In this document: one piece after another, positions 33,172-43,644 of the stretch
Numbering within the stretch: position 1 is the first letter of the stretch
How the letters are laid out: every line of letters begins with the position of its first letter
Assembly (NCBI RefSeq): GCF_950295315.1
Contig: NC_080168.1
Coordinates: 72,954,553-73,018,552, forward strand
Reading direction: 5' to 3'
Source of the DNA: Erinaceus europaeus
Lineage: Eukaryota > Chordata > Mammalia > Eulipotyphla > Erinaceidae
DNA length: 64,000 nt
The notes under the pieces: model-generated
Told to the model about the DNA's origin: nothing
What the model saw: only the letters and a program-made list of their open reading frames with translations
Databases searched by the model: none
Translations under genes and position numbers: made by a program

Positions 33172-33445
33172 TAGGAGGCTGATGGTGGTACAACTAGTAG
33201 AGTATACACATTATAGTGCGCAAAGACCAAGGTTCAAGTCCCTGGTCCCCACTTGCAGGAGGGAAGCTCTTTCTCTCTCCCTATCTACTATCCCTCTCAA
33301 TTACTTTGTCTCTATCAAAATCAAGGGGGAAAAAAAGGAAATAGAAAATGCCTTGAGTGGTAGCTTCACTGTGTACAGAGCCACAGAGATAACACTGGTA
33401 GCAATAAATATATTATTGACCATGGAAAAATGGGGGGGGGGGGTA
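33172..33445 (+). mobile_element. SINE-B copy
   Basis: TTAGGAGGCTGATGGTGGTA head, ACCAAGGTTCAAGTCCCTGG B box, a CT block and a 3' end with a 12-G run (33432-33443). Confidence 0.8.
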
Positions 33446-33496
33446 ACTGATGAAAGAAGAATCTGGGATCAAACTGAGCAAAGGTTAGAAATATAC

Positions 33497-33765
33497 TGGG
33501 GCCCTAGGTGGTGTCTTAGCCAGTAGAATGGAATTACTATGCACAGGAACCAGGTACAAGCCCCTAGTCCCACCTGCAGGAGGGAAACTTCACAAGCAGC
33601 AGAGAAGTGATACAGATATCTCTTCTTTCCTCTCTGTCTCCCACTCCCTATCAGAAACCAGAAAGGAGAAAGAAAAAAAATGGGGGGCACCAGAAATGGT
33701 CCAGCTATACAGATACCAAGTTCCAGAAATATCTCTGGTGGCAAAAAAAAAAGAGGGGGGGGCAG
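33497..33765 (+). mobile_element. SINE-B copy
   Basis: GGGGCCCTAGGTGGTGTC head, AACCAGGTACAAGCCCC B box, CCACCTGCAGGAGGGAAAC and the 3' end CCAGAAATATCTCTGGTGGC plus an A/G tail. Confidence 0.8.
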
Positions 33766-33799
33766 GGGAGGTAAAGAAACACAATGCTAGAAATGGTTT

Positions 33800-34018
33800 T
33801 AGGGCCAGGTGGTGGTGCATTTGGTTGAGTGAACATGTTAGAATGCAAAAGAAGCAGGGTTTGAGCCCTCAGTCTCCACCTGCAGGGGGAAAGCTTTGTG
33901 AGTTGTAAAGCAGGGCTGCAGGTGTCTCTGCCTCTCTTCCCCTCTATTTCCCTCCTCCCTCTTGATTTCTGACTGTCTCTATACAATAAAGAAAGATAAT
34001 AAAAATATTTTAAAATAA
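33800..34018 (+). mobile_element. SINE-B copy
   Basis: AGGGCCAGGTGGTGGTGCAT head, GCAGGGTTTGAGCCCTCAG B box, CTCCACCTGCAGGGGGAAAG and CTGTCTCTATACAATAAAG. Confidence 0.88.
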
Positions 34019-34019
34019 C

Positions 34020-34835
34020 TGATTTTTAAATTTAACTTATTATTCATTGACTGAAGTAGAAAATGCAAGTGAGGTCATCAGCATGAAAATACTATACTCT
34101 CAACACAACAAAGTTAAGAAGCAGTGGCTGCAGTGGTCAGAGCCCAGAGCCCAGGGCTGAAGGCAAACTGGATGAATGTTAACCCTCAGTGGCCACATTT
34201 GGCAAAAGGTGGACACCGAGTGCCCTCCCAGATAAGAGCAGTACCTGGCCCAGCTTAGCTGCTAGGATCATGCTTACTAAGTGCAAGGCCAAAAATGATT
34301 AAGAACTCTTAATGTACTGACCATCAAGAGAAGGAAAAGAAAGAGATCCTGGCAGAATTAATTTTGTAAGAGAGACAGTAGAGGGCATCCTTGGGGAGAA
34401 AATGAATGTCAGAGTGGTGGTAAAAATACTCCTGAAATAACCTTTTCAAATTCACAGTAGGGAAGATGAAGCAGGAGGGGTCCCCTACATGTGGGAGCAG
34501 AGGACCTCTAGCATGCTCTCAGTGTTCCATGACTCTTTGTCACTAGTAAGAGTGGCTTTACGTCTCCATCATCTTTCCCATAGATTTGTGCCCTCTGGGA
34601 CTTTGTGAGTTTCAAAATTTATACTGTCACATCCAATTTTCTTCAGCCTGAGGAAAGTTTTGTAGGTTGAACTATGCTGTGCTTCCGGATACATTAGGCT
34701 TATAACATAACCTACATTTTAGGTGTATACAGTTTTACAATTTTGCATCTGAAAACACATTATGAATTATCACCTAAAGCATAGTTTCCATTTATCATCA
34801 TACACTCAATCCTCTTCACCCATTATGCAGTGATT
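34020..34835. other. VWA8: Intron sequence, no clear feature
   Basis: No exon is recognised. The GC-richer part at 34115-34330 has no family I can name. Confidence 0.35.
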
Positions 34836-34839
34836 TTCA

Positions 34840-36240
34840 GAAAGGATGCTATCTGGATTGGAAGAATAAATAGCATTAAAAAGGATGTCCCACCAAAAGC
34901 AATCTATAGATTCAACGCAAGTCCTATCAAAGTTCCAATGACATAGTTCAAAGAAACTGAACAACTTCACTAAAAATTCATGTGGAATAATCAATGTTAC
35001 TCCTTAGGAAAAAGAAGAAAATGGAAGCACCACACTCCCTGACTTCAGTTCAGACCATAAAGAAATAGTAATTAAGATAGTGTGATGCTAAAACAAATGG
35101 AATGGTATAGAGAGCCCAGAACCTGGATATTAGACTAGAATACATAAAATATGTAAATTAACATACTAGTGAAACACTTCAGGATCTTAACCTCAAAGAT
35201 GTATTTGGAGACCCAACCCCACGGGCAAGGGAAACTAAAACAAAATTAAACAAATGGGACTACATCAAATTCAAAAGCTTCTACACATCAAAGAAAATTC
35301 CACAAGGATAAACAGCAACCCACAACTGCGAGAAGATATTTGTACATCACATATCTGACAAGGGGTTGCTAACAAACATCTATAAAAAACTCATACAGCT
35401 CAACAAGAACAACAAAATAATCCAATACAAAAAAGCAAAAGAACTGAATAGAGACAGTTCTCCAAAGAAGAGATACACATGGTCCATAGACATATGAGGA
35501 AATGTCCCAACTTACCCCTCATCAGTGAGATGGAAATTAGAACCATATTGAGATTCCACCTCACACATGAAAGAATGGACTACATCTAACAAAACAGGAA
35601 ATGACAAGTGTTGGCAAGGATGTGGAGAAAAGGAACTTTGTTACACTGATGATGGGATTACAAATTTGTACAGCTATTATAGAGAACAACAACACCAAGA
35701 CTTTTTAAGCAAATAAATATACCTTATGACCCAGCAATAACACTCTTATGCACTCTTTTATCCCAAATACATGAAAATACCAATTTGAAGGGACATATAT
35801 GTACTGTTCACAGCTGCCCACAATAACCAAAATGTGGAAGCAACCTAAATGCCCATTGGTAGATGACTGGGTAGTGAATGAAGTTACAGAACATATTTTC
35901 AATGGAGTACCACTAAGCAATTTTAAAAGGTCATACTGTGTCCTTTGGGACAAAGTGGAGAGAACAGAAGGTGGTTATGTTTAGCAAGTAAGGAAGAGAA
36001 AGGCAACTACTGGATGGTTTCACTTACATGTGGAATATAGAGAATTTAAATACACAAACTTAAAAAAAAATGTAGCCAAACTATCTATAAGACTTTCAGA
36101 GAATTATGGTGGATATCATTTGTTGGGGAATGAGGCACAAAACTTTGATGATGAAAGTGGTAAAGAATTATAAACCAAGTATTCTATAGTATTCTAAATC
36201 ACAAGTAAAAAATAAAATACAAATTAATTAAAAAGCATAG
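34840..36240 (+). mobile_element. Older L1, ORF2 3' end and 3' UTR
   Basis: CCAAAAGCAATCTATAGATT (about 34897), TGGGACTACATCAAATTC, CATCAGTGAGATGGAAATTA and GGAAGCAACCTAAATGCCCA follow the order of the L1 ORF2 end. The tail AAATACAAATTAATTAAAAA ends at about 36235. Divergence is higher than for the 24.7-kb copy, resembling older mammal-wide L1 subfamilies. Confidence 0.9.
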
Positions 36241-36920
36241 GAAATATAGCTAAAGAAGTTGATATGTCAAGTACCTTCTACAATGTAAATTTAATTTTAA
36301 AAATTAGTTGACAGAACCACACCAAAAATGCCCATTATGTAATTTATTTATCCCATAAAATTAATTATATCTGCCAATCTATAAGCCATGAATTAATTGT
36401 CCAGCTCTACTGATTCTATGAGGTCTGATCATCAAAGTGTAAGATGGTAATACTTAAAAGTACACTAGTTATGTTTTATTCCTGTATGCTTGATGATAGT
36501 TTTATTTATCAAGACGCTTCAAGTGGCTCATAACTAATTTTTCTGGAATGAAATTCAAAGACTAAATTGAGTGTGACATTATTTAGATGGTAGCATCATG
36601 AATCTATTTAAAGGGATCTAAAATAAGCAAAGTAAAGAGTGTAAGTAGGTCACCCATAGATCAGAAAAAGACCCAAACATTTTCTGGACTGCATATTTTC
36701 CTCTTAAGGGAGTTTAAATTTCATGGTAAATATTATCTTAAACTAGTATATAATAAAATATTCTTGCACTGAAATTTCTGTTTGGTTAATGGAAATTCCA
36801 TTATGTAATTATAAACAAGAAATTTGTTTTTTTTTCTAACTTCTCATTAGAAGAGATAGGGTCTCTTGTTAAAATTTATTTACAATAATACTGTCATTCA
36901 ATTACACATCAATGGAAGCT
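36241..36920. other. VWA8: Intron sequence, no feature recognised
   Basis: AT-rich; no exon or repeat family is recognised. Confidence 0.4.
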
Positions 36921-36929
36921 ACAAAATAA

Positions 36930-37045
36930 CAACACAGTCGTTACGCAAAAGGCTTTCATGTCTGAGACTCAGAGGTCACAGGTTCAGTCCCCAGCACCAG
37001 CATCATCATCAGCCAGCTTCTCTGACCCATTTCTGTCCCGTTGTC
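36930..37045 (+). mobile_element. SINE-D copy
   Basis: CAGTCGTTACGCAAAAGG, TCATGTCTGAGACTCAGAGG and CAGGTTCAGTCCCCAGCACC. Confidence 0.75.
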
Positions 37046-37049
37046 ATAA

Positions 37050-37715
37050 AATTTATCTGCTTGAAGAAGATTTTTCTCTTTCAATTTTTAACAATCTGAT
37101 CATAATGTATTTTGTTGTGATTTCCTGGTCATTGGGCAGACTGGTGATTTTTTTTTTTTTTCCAACTTCATAGCTTCAGATAGTATTCTGACACATATTT
37201 GCTCCTTCCTCTTTGAGACTCTAAGGCATACATGTGAGAATGTATTTTAGGTGTCCTTATTATGCCCGTTTTTTCTCCTTTTAAGTCTGGATCTATTTAC
37301 AGTGCTGTTTAATAGTCCTTGTCTGCTATTTCCATTATCTGTCTTTTGGGGGTCTTATAAATAAATGTCCCTTTATAAATATATTTATAAATAAATATAA
37401 ATGTATATTTCCACAGCTTTCTAATAAGTAGTTAATACTATAGACACTCTGTTGCTAAATGTCTGGAATTTGTACTCTTTCTTCATGGGATGGTAAGTTT
37501 GTTCAGTTAAGCAGGTAACTGATTTTTTTAAATCACCTTATTTTTAAGGTTTTCACTCCAACTCCAATGTTCAAGCCCTTAATTTTTAAAGTCATTTTGT
37601 ATGAGGAGAACTTCTAAAATAATGTTAAATGGCAAACATGCATATCTGCTTTTCAAACTTTTTAAGAGTGAGTGTAGTCTAGCTTTGACCTCTCAGGCCT
37701 ACTTTTATAACAGAA
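37050..37715. other. VWA8: Intron sequence, no feature recognised
   Basis: AT-rich. A TATAAATA-rich patch lies at 37368-37408. Confidence 0.4.
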
Positions 37716-37719
37716 AAAA

Positions 37720-37850
37720 AAAGCTTTCTTTTTATTGATATGAAGAGAGAGAACAAAACCAGAGCACAACTCTGATCTGGCATATACAATACCAGGGATC
37801 AAACTCAGGGTCTCAAGTGCGAATGTCCTTGGCAGGCACACAGGACTAAG
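37720..37850 (-). mobile_element. SINE-C copy
   Basis: Antisense: TTTTTATTGATATGAAGAGA, AGAGCACAACTCTGATCTGG, CCAGGGATCAAACTCAGGG (B box). Confidence 0.75.
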
Positions 37851-38214
37851 GCACAGGTTTTATAGGACATCTTCTGAATGCAGGAGTGTTCTGTGAAGGC
37901 CCCTACCCAAGTGGAAGTTCCAGTGGCTGATCTTTCCTGAGAGTCTGTGAATCATGTACACTTGTATAGTTCTTTACTATGGTACTGGTTACTCCATCTC
38001 AGCAGAGGCATAAACCTAAGAGGCAGCTGATTTTTTTTCTGTTCTGTTTTTATTATCACTCACAGATTTATTTTGGCCTTCTACTCTACTCTTTCTTCTT
38101 TGGTCCACCAATTTTGTATTTGTTTCTCCTTCGTTTTTCTCTCAAGTACATGTCATCATTCAGTGATAGGGTTCAAACCAGAAGCCTGTTAACTCAACCC
38201 AGTGCTTTCACCAT

Positions 38215-38400
38215 GGAGATTTATTTATTTGTTGGACAGAGACAGAGAGAAACTGAGAGGGAAGGAGAAGATAAAGAGGGAAAGAGAAAGGTGCCTGCAG
38301 CACTGCTTCAATGCTTGTGAAGGTTTCATCCTACAGATGAAGGCTCTTGAAACTTGGTCTTAGTGCATGGTAACATATGTGCTCAACCATGCGGGCCAAT
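38215..38400 (-). mobile_element. SINE-B copy
   Basis: Antisense: TTTATTTATTTGTTGGACAG, TGCCTGCAGCACTGCTTC and GTGCTCAACCATGCGGGCC head. Confidence 0.82.
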
Positions 38401-38529
38401 GCCTAGTCTCCACAAAGTAGTTTTTAGTGGCCCATTATTTGGCATGTCCTTGATCTCTCTCCTGGCCCCTACCTCAGCTTTCTCTTTCTCTCTGTCTATT
38501 TTCTGCTTAAGATTTTTTTTTTTAAAGTT

Positions 38530-38655
38530 CTGGGGCAGAGAGTAGATAGTATAATGGTTATGCAAAAGACTCTCATGCCTGAGGCTCCAAAATCCCAGGT
38601 TAAATCCCCTACACCACCAGAGCTAAGCAGTGCTCTGATTTAAAAAAAAAAAAAA
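38530..38655 (+). mobile_element. SINE-D copy
   Basis: GGGGCAGAGAGTAGATAGTA, TAATGGTTATGCAAAAGAC, CTCATGCCTGAGGCTCC and a poly(A) tail that runs into the purine tract. Confidence 0.9.
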
Positions 38656-39176
38656 AGTAAAGAAAGAAAGAAAAGAAAAGGAAGGAAAGGAGGGGGAAAG
38701 AAGAGAGAAGGAAGGAAGGAAGAAGGAAGGAGAAGAAGGGAGGGGAGGGGAGGGGAGGGGAGGGGAGGAGAGGGGAGGGGACGGGAGAGGAGAGGGGAGG
38801 GGACGGGAGAGGAGAGGGGAGGGGAGGGGAGGGGAGAGGGAAGGGGAGGGGAGAGGGGAGAGGGGAGGGGGAGAGGGGAGGGGAGGGGGGAGAGGGGAGA
38901 GGGGAGAGGGGAGGGGAGGGGAGGGGGGGAGGGGAGGGGGGAGAGGGGAGGGTGGAGAGGAGAGGAGAGGAGGGGAGGGGAGGGGGGAGAGGGGAGGGTG
39001 GAGAGGAGAGGAGAGGAGGGGAGGGGAGGGGAGGGGAGAGGGGAGGGGGAGAGGGGAGGGGGGGGAGAGGGGAGGGGAGGGGGGAGAGGGGAGGGTGGAG
39101 AGGAGAGGAGAGGAGGGGAGGGGAGGGGAGGGGAGGGGAGAGAGGAGAGGAGAGGAAGGAGAGGAAGGAAGGCAGG
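38656..39176 (+). repeat. (GGGGA)n / (GGAA)n purine tract, about 520 bp
   Basis: Almost pure A/G on the plus strand, starting as AAAG/GGAA units and becoming GGGGA units. Larger blocks containing GGGTGGAGAGGAGAGG recur at about 38951, 38997 and 39094, so part of it grew by longer duplications. All three minus-strand frames stay open for about 190-200 codons purely because of composition. It lies 1.8 kb downstream of the VWA8 Walker A exon; the pyrimidine strand is the VWA8 sense strand. Confidence 0.98.
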
Positions 39177-39181
39177 CTTTG

Positions 39182-39392
39182 GAGGCCAGGCAGTGGCACA
39201 CCTGGTTAAGTACACACACTACAATGCTCAAGGACCCAGGTTCAAGACCCTAGTCCCCATGTGCAGCAGGAAAGCTTCATGTGTGGTAAAGTAGAGCTGC
39301 AGTTCTCTCTCTCCCTCACTCCCTCTCTACTTTCTCATCCCCTTTCAATTTCTGTCTCTATCCAATAATAAGTAAATTAAATTTAAAAGTTC
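39182..39392 (+). mobile_element. SINE-B copy
   Basis: AGGCCAGGCAGTGGCACACC head, ACCCAGGTTCAAGACCC B box, CATGTGCAGCAGGAAAGC and CTGTCTCTATCCAATAATAA. Confidence 0.88.
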
Positions 39393-39394
39393 TG

Positions 39395-39866
39395 CAAGTG
39401 TTACTGGCAAGACTAAAATCAAGCCATATCAGGAAAATCTATCTGATTTTGATAAGCTGTTCTCTGAGTCATCATTCTAACCATGCAAACCAAAGTTCCC
39501 CACAGTGTGTTTTCAGGGAAGGCAAGGAGTCCAGTGACTTACCCCTTCCATATTTTTTGAGTTCTTTATCTCATATGTAAGATTGACAGTTTATTATTTC
39601 TCCTCCAGTGCTATTTCAGCTTCCTGTTATAGAGTGGGCTCAGCCTTGACATTTTGTCTTCTAATTTAAGAGCCCGTGTGTCGAAGAAATCTGCTTCTAG
39701 AATGCACTGTTCATCATTACTTATCCACTACATGTCTCTTAATTCATGTTCAGAAAGCATTAGTCACTTTCAAAATAAATTCAGCATAGTTTTACTACCT
39801 TTTAAGGAGAGGCAAGATAAGAGCAGGAGGAACAACAATGAAATGTGTTTGTAAAACAGGGCTTTA
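39395..39866. other. VWA8: Intron sequence, no feature recognised
   Basis: No exon or repeat family is recognised. Confidence 0.4.
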
Positions 39867-39879
39867 AGAAAGTAACCTT

Positions 39880-40232
39880 GGGGGTCGGGCGGTGGCGCAG
39901 TGGGTTAAGCGCATGTGGCGCAAAGCGCAGGGACCGGCATAAGGATCCCGGTTCGAGCCCCCGGCTCCCCACCTGCAGGGGAGTCGCTTCACAGGCGGTG
40001 AAGCAGGTCTGCAGGTGTCTATCTTTCCCCTTCTCTGTCTTCCCCTCCTCTCTCCATTTCTCTCTGTCCTATCCAACAACGAATTGCGTCAACAAGGGCA
40101 ATAATAATAACCACAACGAAGCTACAACAAGGACAACAAAAGGGGGATAAAAAAAATGGCCTCCAGGAGCGGTGAATTCATGGTGCAGGCACCGAGTCCA
40201 GCAATAACCCTGGAGGAGGGAAAAAAAAAAAA
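39880..40232 (+). mobile_element. SINE-A copy, young and full length
   Basis: GGGGGTCGGGCGGTGGCGCA head, CCCGGTTCGAGCCCCCGGC B box, CT block, CAA-rich region and the long 3' end GGCCTCCAGGAGCGGTGAAT, AATAACCCTGGAGGAGG plus poly(A). AAAGTAACCTT on both sides (39869-39879, 40233-40243) is its target-site duplication. CpGs are well kept. Confidence 0.96.
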
Positions 40233-40243
40233 AAAGTAACCTT

Positions 40244-40503
40244 AAGGATCCTGGCGGGAGCGCAGTGGGTTAAGCGCACGTAGTGCAAAGAGCAGGGACC
40301 GGCAGAAGGATCCCCACCTGCAGGGGAGTCGCTTCACAGGCAGTGAAGCAGGTCTGCAGGTGCTTGTCTTTCTCACCCCCTCTGTCTTCCCCTCCTCTCT
40401 CCATTTCTCTCTGTCCTATCCAACAACAACGACATCAACAACAACAACAACAATAATAACTACAACAACAATGAAAAACAAAAAAGGAAAATAAATAAAT
40501 ATT
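40244..40503 (+). mobile_element. SINE-A copy, adjacent
   Basis: GGCGGGAGCGCAGTGGGTTA head without the first bases; part of the B-box region is deleted (GGCAGAAGGATCCCCACC); CT block, (CAA)n and poly(A). The right flank AAAGTGACGTT (40511-40521) resembles the duplicated AAAGTAACCTT. Confidence 0.9.
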
Positions 40504-40522
40504 AAAAAAAGAAAGTGACGTT

Positions 40523-40662
40523 AGGAGACAGAGAGACACCAGCGATACTGCTTCACCACTTGCAGAGCTTTCCCTGTGGAGGTGCGGACCAAGGGCTTGA
40601 ACCCGGGTCCTTGTGCATGGGAACACATGCAGTTAACGAGGTGCACCACCACGTGGCCCCTA
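40523..40662 (-). mobile_element. SINE-B copy
   Basis: Antisense: GGAGACAGAGAGACACCAGC, GGGCTTGAACCCGGGTCC (B box) and GGTGCACCACCACGTGGCCC head; the tail part is absent. Confidence 0.85.
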
Positions 40663-40893
40663 GAAAACTTTTTTTTTTTAATAACCTTCCTGGGTCATGG
40701 GGAGGATAGTATAATGATCATTCAGTAATATGCCTCCTTTAGTCTCCAACATCTCTGAAAAATGAAGCCCTCTTGGAAAAAAAAACAAAACCCTTAAATT
40801 CAACAGATTAACAGTAGTTAAATTGTGTATAATTCAGTTAAAAGCTAATGTTTACTGTAGAAATAATAAATTTGTTTTGGTGAGCCTGAAAAA

Positions 40894-40895
<2 letters not shown>

Positions 40896-40926
<31 letters not shown>
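40896..40926 (+). repeat. (GA)n microsatellite
   Basis: About 14 AG units, 70 bp from the VWA8 exon donor at 40996. Confidence 0.9.
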
Positions 40927-40928
<2 letters not shown>

Positions 40929-40996
40929 TAAATCTCACTGAGAGAAATATCAATGACAAACCAGACTTAAAGAGGTGATGGGTCTGACCCTCTTAC

Positions 40997-41073
40997 CTGT
41001 GCAGCTGGATATATTCTCGGGGTCTGTTAAGCAGATGAAGGAATCTGTCAACAATCTTGTTTTTTCCTACACC
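40997..41073 (-). CDS. VWA8: VWA8 coding exon with Walker A end
   Basis: This exon of 77 nt is read from 41073 to 40997. The acceptor is TATAATTACAG and the donor is GTAAGAGG. It starts in phase 0 with GVGKNKIVDRFLHLLNRPRE, continues YIQLH, and leaves two bases (AG) of an Arg codon that the exon at 9411 completes. GVGKNK is the C-terminal part of a Walker A loop whose first residues (GNQ in human, from memory) would be in the preceding exon outside the window. The usual Ser/Thr after the P-loop Lys is Asn here. The next exon lies 31.6 kb away, an intron filled with repeats. Confidence 0.95.
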
Positions 41074-41309
41074 CTGTAATTATACAGAAAAGATGAAACA
41101 TAAAGCTGTTGTCTGGAGTGCAAAACAGAATCTGTTATCAAAATGGACTGGTCCAAAGTTGTACTGTTTCACCTTACTATTAATGCAAACCGAAGTAACA
41201 TAACTATGTCATGAAGGCTTTTTTTTTTTCACTTGCAAATATCCTACTTCTAAGTTTTTGTTTGTATCAGTAACATCACGTCTTTAGTGCCTGCATGAGT
41301 CCCAACAAG

Positions 41310-41500
41310 CATATTTTTGACAGTAGGTAAGAGAGAAATGGGACATTTGCAATACTTCTCCAGTGCTAGTGAAGCTTACTCTGGGTTATGGGAACCCACT
41401 CTCCAAGTAGAGACCAGGAGCTTGAAGCAGGGTCCTCAAGCATGGTGGTGCAGTATGTGCTCTACCAGGCAAGTCCCCACCCCCATTCCCACCCCAACTC
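41310..41500 (-). repeat. Degenerate SINE-B copy
   Basis: Antisense: CAATACTTCTCCAGTGCTAG, AGGAGCTTGAAGCAGGGTCC (worn B box) and CATGGTGGTGCAGTATGTGC. Confidence 0.6.
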
Positions 41501-41689
41501 CCAACCGGTCCCAACTCCTTTTAATTTAAAGAGAATTAAGAATTATTTTTACTCTCCTAAGAATTTTTTTTCCTGTTGTATGATTTTACAGTGAAGTTTA
41601 GGTAACACAGCAGAATATGAATAAGTTCGGGTTTGAAGGATGGTAGCAATGGTGATCATACAAACATAGAAATAATTTTTCCCAGGAAA

Positions 41690-42212
41690 AAACTAGTAAA
41701 ATCATGGGCCCCTTGGAATATACCTAAAATAGACCTATGAGCTTTTTCCAAGACGAAGACCCCAAATCTTCACCTGCAGTATTCTTACCTTTAGGTTCAT
41801 GCTTAGTCAACAATTTGTTCTGCTTTATTTCTTAACTTTTTTTCAGCCACCAGGTTCCAGATGACACCATGATGCCAACTGGTCTTCTCTGGGCAGACAA
41901 CCCCACCAATGTGTCCTGGAGCCCCGCTTCCCCAGAGCCCTGTCCCACCAGGAAAAGAGAGAGACAGGCTGGGAGTATGGATCGATCTGTCAATGCCCAT
42001 GTTCAGCGGGGAAGCAATTACAGAAGCCTTCCACCTTCTGCATCCCATAATGACACTGGGTACATACTCCCAGAGAGATAAAGAATAGGAAAGGTATCAG
42101 GGGAGGGAATGGGATATAGAGTTCTGGTGGTGAGAACTGTGTGGAAATGTACCCCTCTTATCCTATGGTCTTGTCAATATTTCCATTTTATAAATAAAAA
42201 TTATATAAATAA
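41690..42212 (+). mobile_element. Rep-E 3' module (E3), long copy
   Basis: It starts with GGGCCCCTTGGAATATACC, then TATTCTTACCTTTAGGTTC, CAACAATTTGTTCTGC, CCATGATGCCAACTGGTC, CAGACAACCCCACCAATG, GCCTTCCACCTTCTGCATCC and the end TCTTATCCTATGGTCTTG with a TATAAATAAAA tail. It shows the E3 unit extends about 520 bp. Confidence 0.88.
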
Positions 42213-42214
42213 AA

Positions 42215-43035
42215 AAGTGAATTTTTTTCCAATTTGTTTTCCAGAATTAATGTTTTCACTTAGAGAAAGATAAATTAAAGACTGTAATTCTCCTTTTTAA
42301 ATCATGTTCGTTTCTCTTCTTTTTAACCCATCGTTTGAAACCTTGCATGAGACCAGTGTCAAAAAACTAAACAAACAAACTTGAGAACCTGAAATTCTGA
42401 CTAAGATTTACCAGTTCATCTCAAGTATATATGCCTTCCCTAGAAACAACCTCATCTCCTTACCTACTGAAGCTGGGTGCTACTATATTTCATATAAAAC
42501 ACTTAAAAATGGAATCTACTCCTGTTTTAAAATTTTTCACTTAGAAGTGAAATTGACTTGGCTATAAATGTTTGAAGAAGTGGGTTATGGGAACAGGGGA
42601 AGGGGTTTAAAAGCTGAGTTCTCAGCACGTGTTATAACAATACGTTACACATACTGATTTCTTCTATTTTGTCAGACCTTATGCTAAGTATTTTATTTTT
42701 CTGTCTTTATAAGGAGAAATGTTTTATAAGACAGCTGCTGTCCCAAGGGTGCAACTTCACATCTGCCCAAAACATGTGTCAGCATATATCACCACCACTA
42801 ACATACCAGCTGCCTCCATCTCAAAGGATATTGCCTCCAACTCCCTCAAGGCCTCCACCCACCTCCCCACCAGTGTCCTCAGATCTGTTGTTACACACCA
42901 AAGAGATATTTGTGTTTCACTCCTGTTTGTGTCTTAAACTCCATACGTGAGTGAGATCATCAGTTTTGTTCCTTCTGGCTTATTTCAATTCTGTCTTCCA
43001 AGTACTTTTCCGTGTTCTTTGGCTAAACTACCAGA
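42215..43035. other. VWA8: Intron sequence, possible L1 3' UTR remnant
   Basis: No exon is seen. The stretch 42930-43010 (CCATACGTGAGTGAGATCAT, TTCTGGCTTATTTCAATTC) looks like an antisense old L1 3' end, at low confidence. Confidence 0.35.
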
Positions 43036-43039
43036 ACAG

Positions 43040-43165
43040 TCCCCTGAGGTGGGTATTGTGATTATCCCAACTTTATAGAGCCCAGAACCAGATCTCTGAG
43101 AAGTTATGTGACATGTTCAAGGTCACATGTTAGTATCAGCTGAGTCAGAATTAGATTTCCAAAGA
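43040..43165 (-). repeat. Probable MIR remnant
   Basis: GATTATCCCAACTTTATAGA, GAAGTTATGTGACATG and TTCAAGGTCACATGTTAGTA follow the antisense MIR core (TCTCATCTGT-like segment lost). Confidence 0.6.
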
Positions 43166-43516
43166 AAAAAGTTTTTAAATATGGCTGTATATGACCCTGA
43201 CACTCACCCTGTAGTCCCCCTAAGTACCTGCTTTGTGGGCTATGTTTTCAGTCTAAAACTGATTTTGGTATCCTGTTTTGGATGATCTCTTCCCTCACCT
43301 CTAGGACTCCATCCTAAAGGAAGAATCATGCAGACCATGGAGATATTTGGTGCCTGGCAGCAAAGCTAGAGTCCAGAAAAGAAGCAGGCCTTCTTAGTAT
43401 TATTTCTACCACACACTGAACTGTCTTGTGAAGAAAGGCATTCCACAGATATGGAGGATGGAAATGCAGGACAAGGAAGTGATATTTACTGAACGTCATC
43501 TTTATCTTAATATTGT

Positions 43517-43546
43517 GTGCTCGCTTCGGCAGCACATATACTAAAA
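43517..43546 (+). pseudogene. U6 snRNA pseudogene, first 30 nt only
   Basis: GTGCTCGCTTCGGCAGCACA, then TATACTAAAA, is identical to U6 positions 1-30. TATCTTAATATTGT lies immediately on both sides (43503-43516, 43547-43560), a perfect 14-bp target-site duplication. There is no A tail and no U6 upstream promoter elements, so it is a 3'-truncated retrocopy and cannot be a working U6 gene. Confidence 0.93.
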
Positions 43547-43644
43547 TATCTTAATATTGTATGGCCCCTATAAACTAAATTGATTCTCTAAGTAAATATA
43601 AGAAATTGCCCCTCACAATATTCAAAGCACAGTATAGAAAATAA

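Noticed and set aside
38609..39231. Three overlapping Pro/Ser/Leu-rich open frames of 191-202 codons on the minus strand
   Set aside because: They exist only because the GGGGA-type tract contains no stop in any frame. There is no gene context and the text is simple repeats.
39899..39967. tRNA-like A and B boxes in SINE-A copies, as possible tRNA genes
   Set aside because: No cloverleaf can be completed; head, B box, CT block and A tail follow the SINE order, and dozens of copies exist.
41780..41800. CTTACCTTTAGG as an antisense splice donor
   Set aside because: The same string occurs in other Rep-E copies (15.87 kb), so it belongs to the repeat.
42462..42490. GTAAGG donor-like site on the minus strand as end of a further VWA8 exon
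   Set aside because: The frames before it contain stops or text unlike VWA8; the expected GNQ before the donor is absent.
43559..43570. ATGGCCCCT after the U6 fragment, resembling U6 around position 60
   Set aside because: It lies beyond the right target-site duplication, and only nine bases match, so it is more simply chance.
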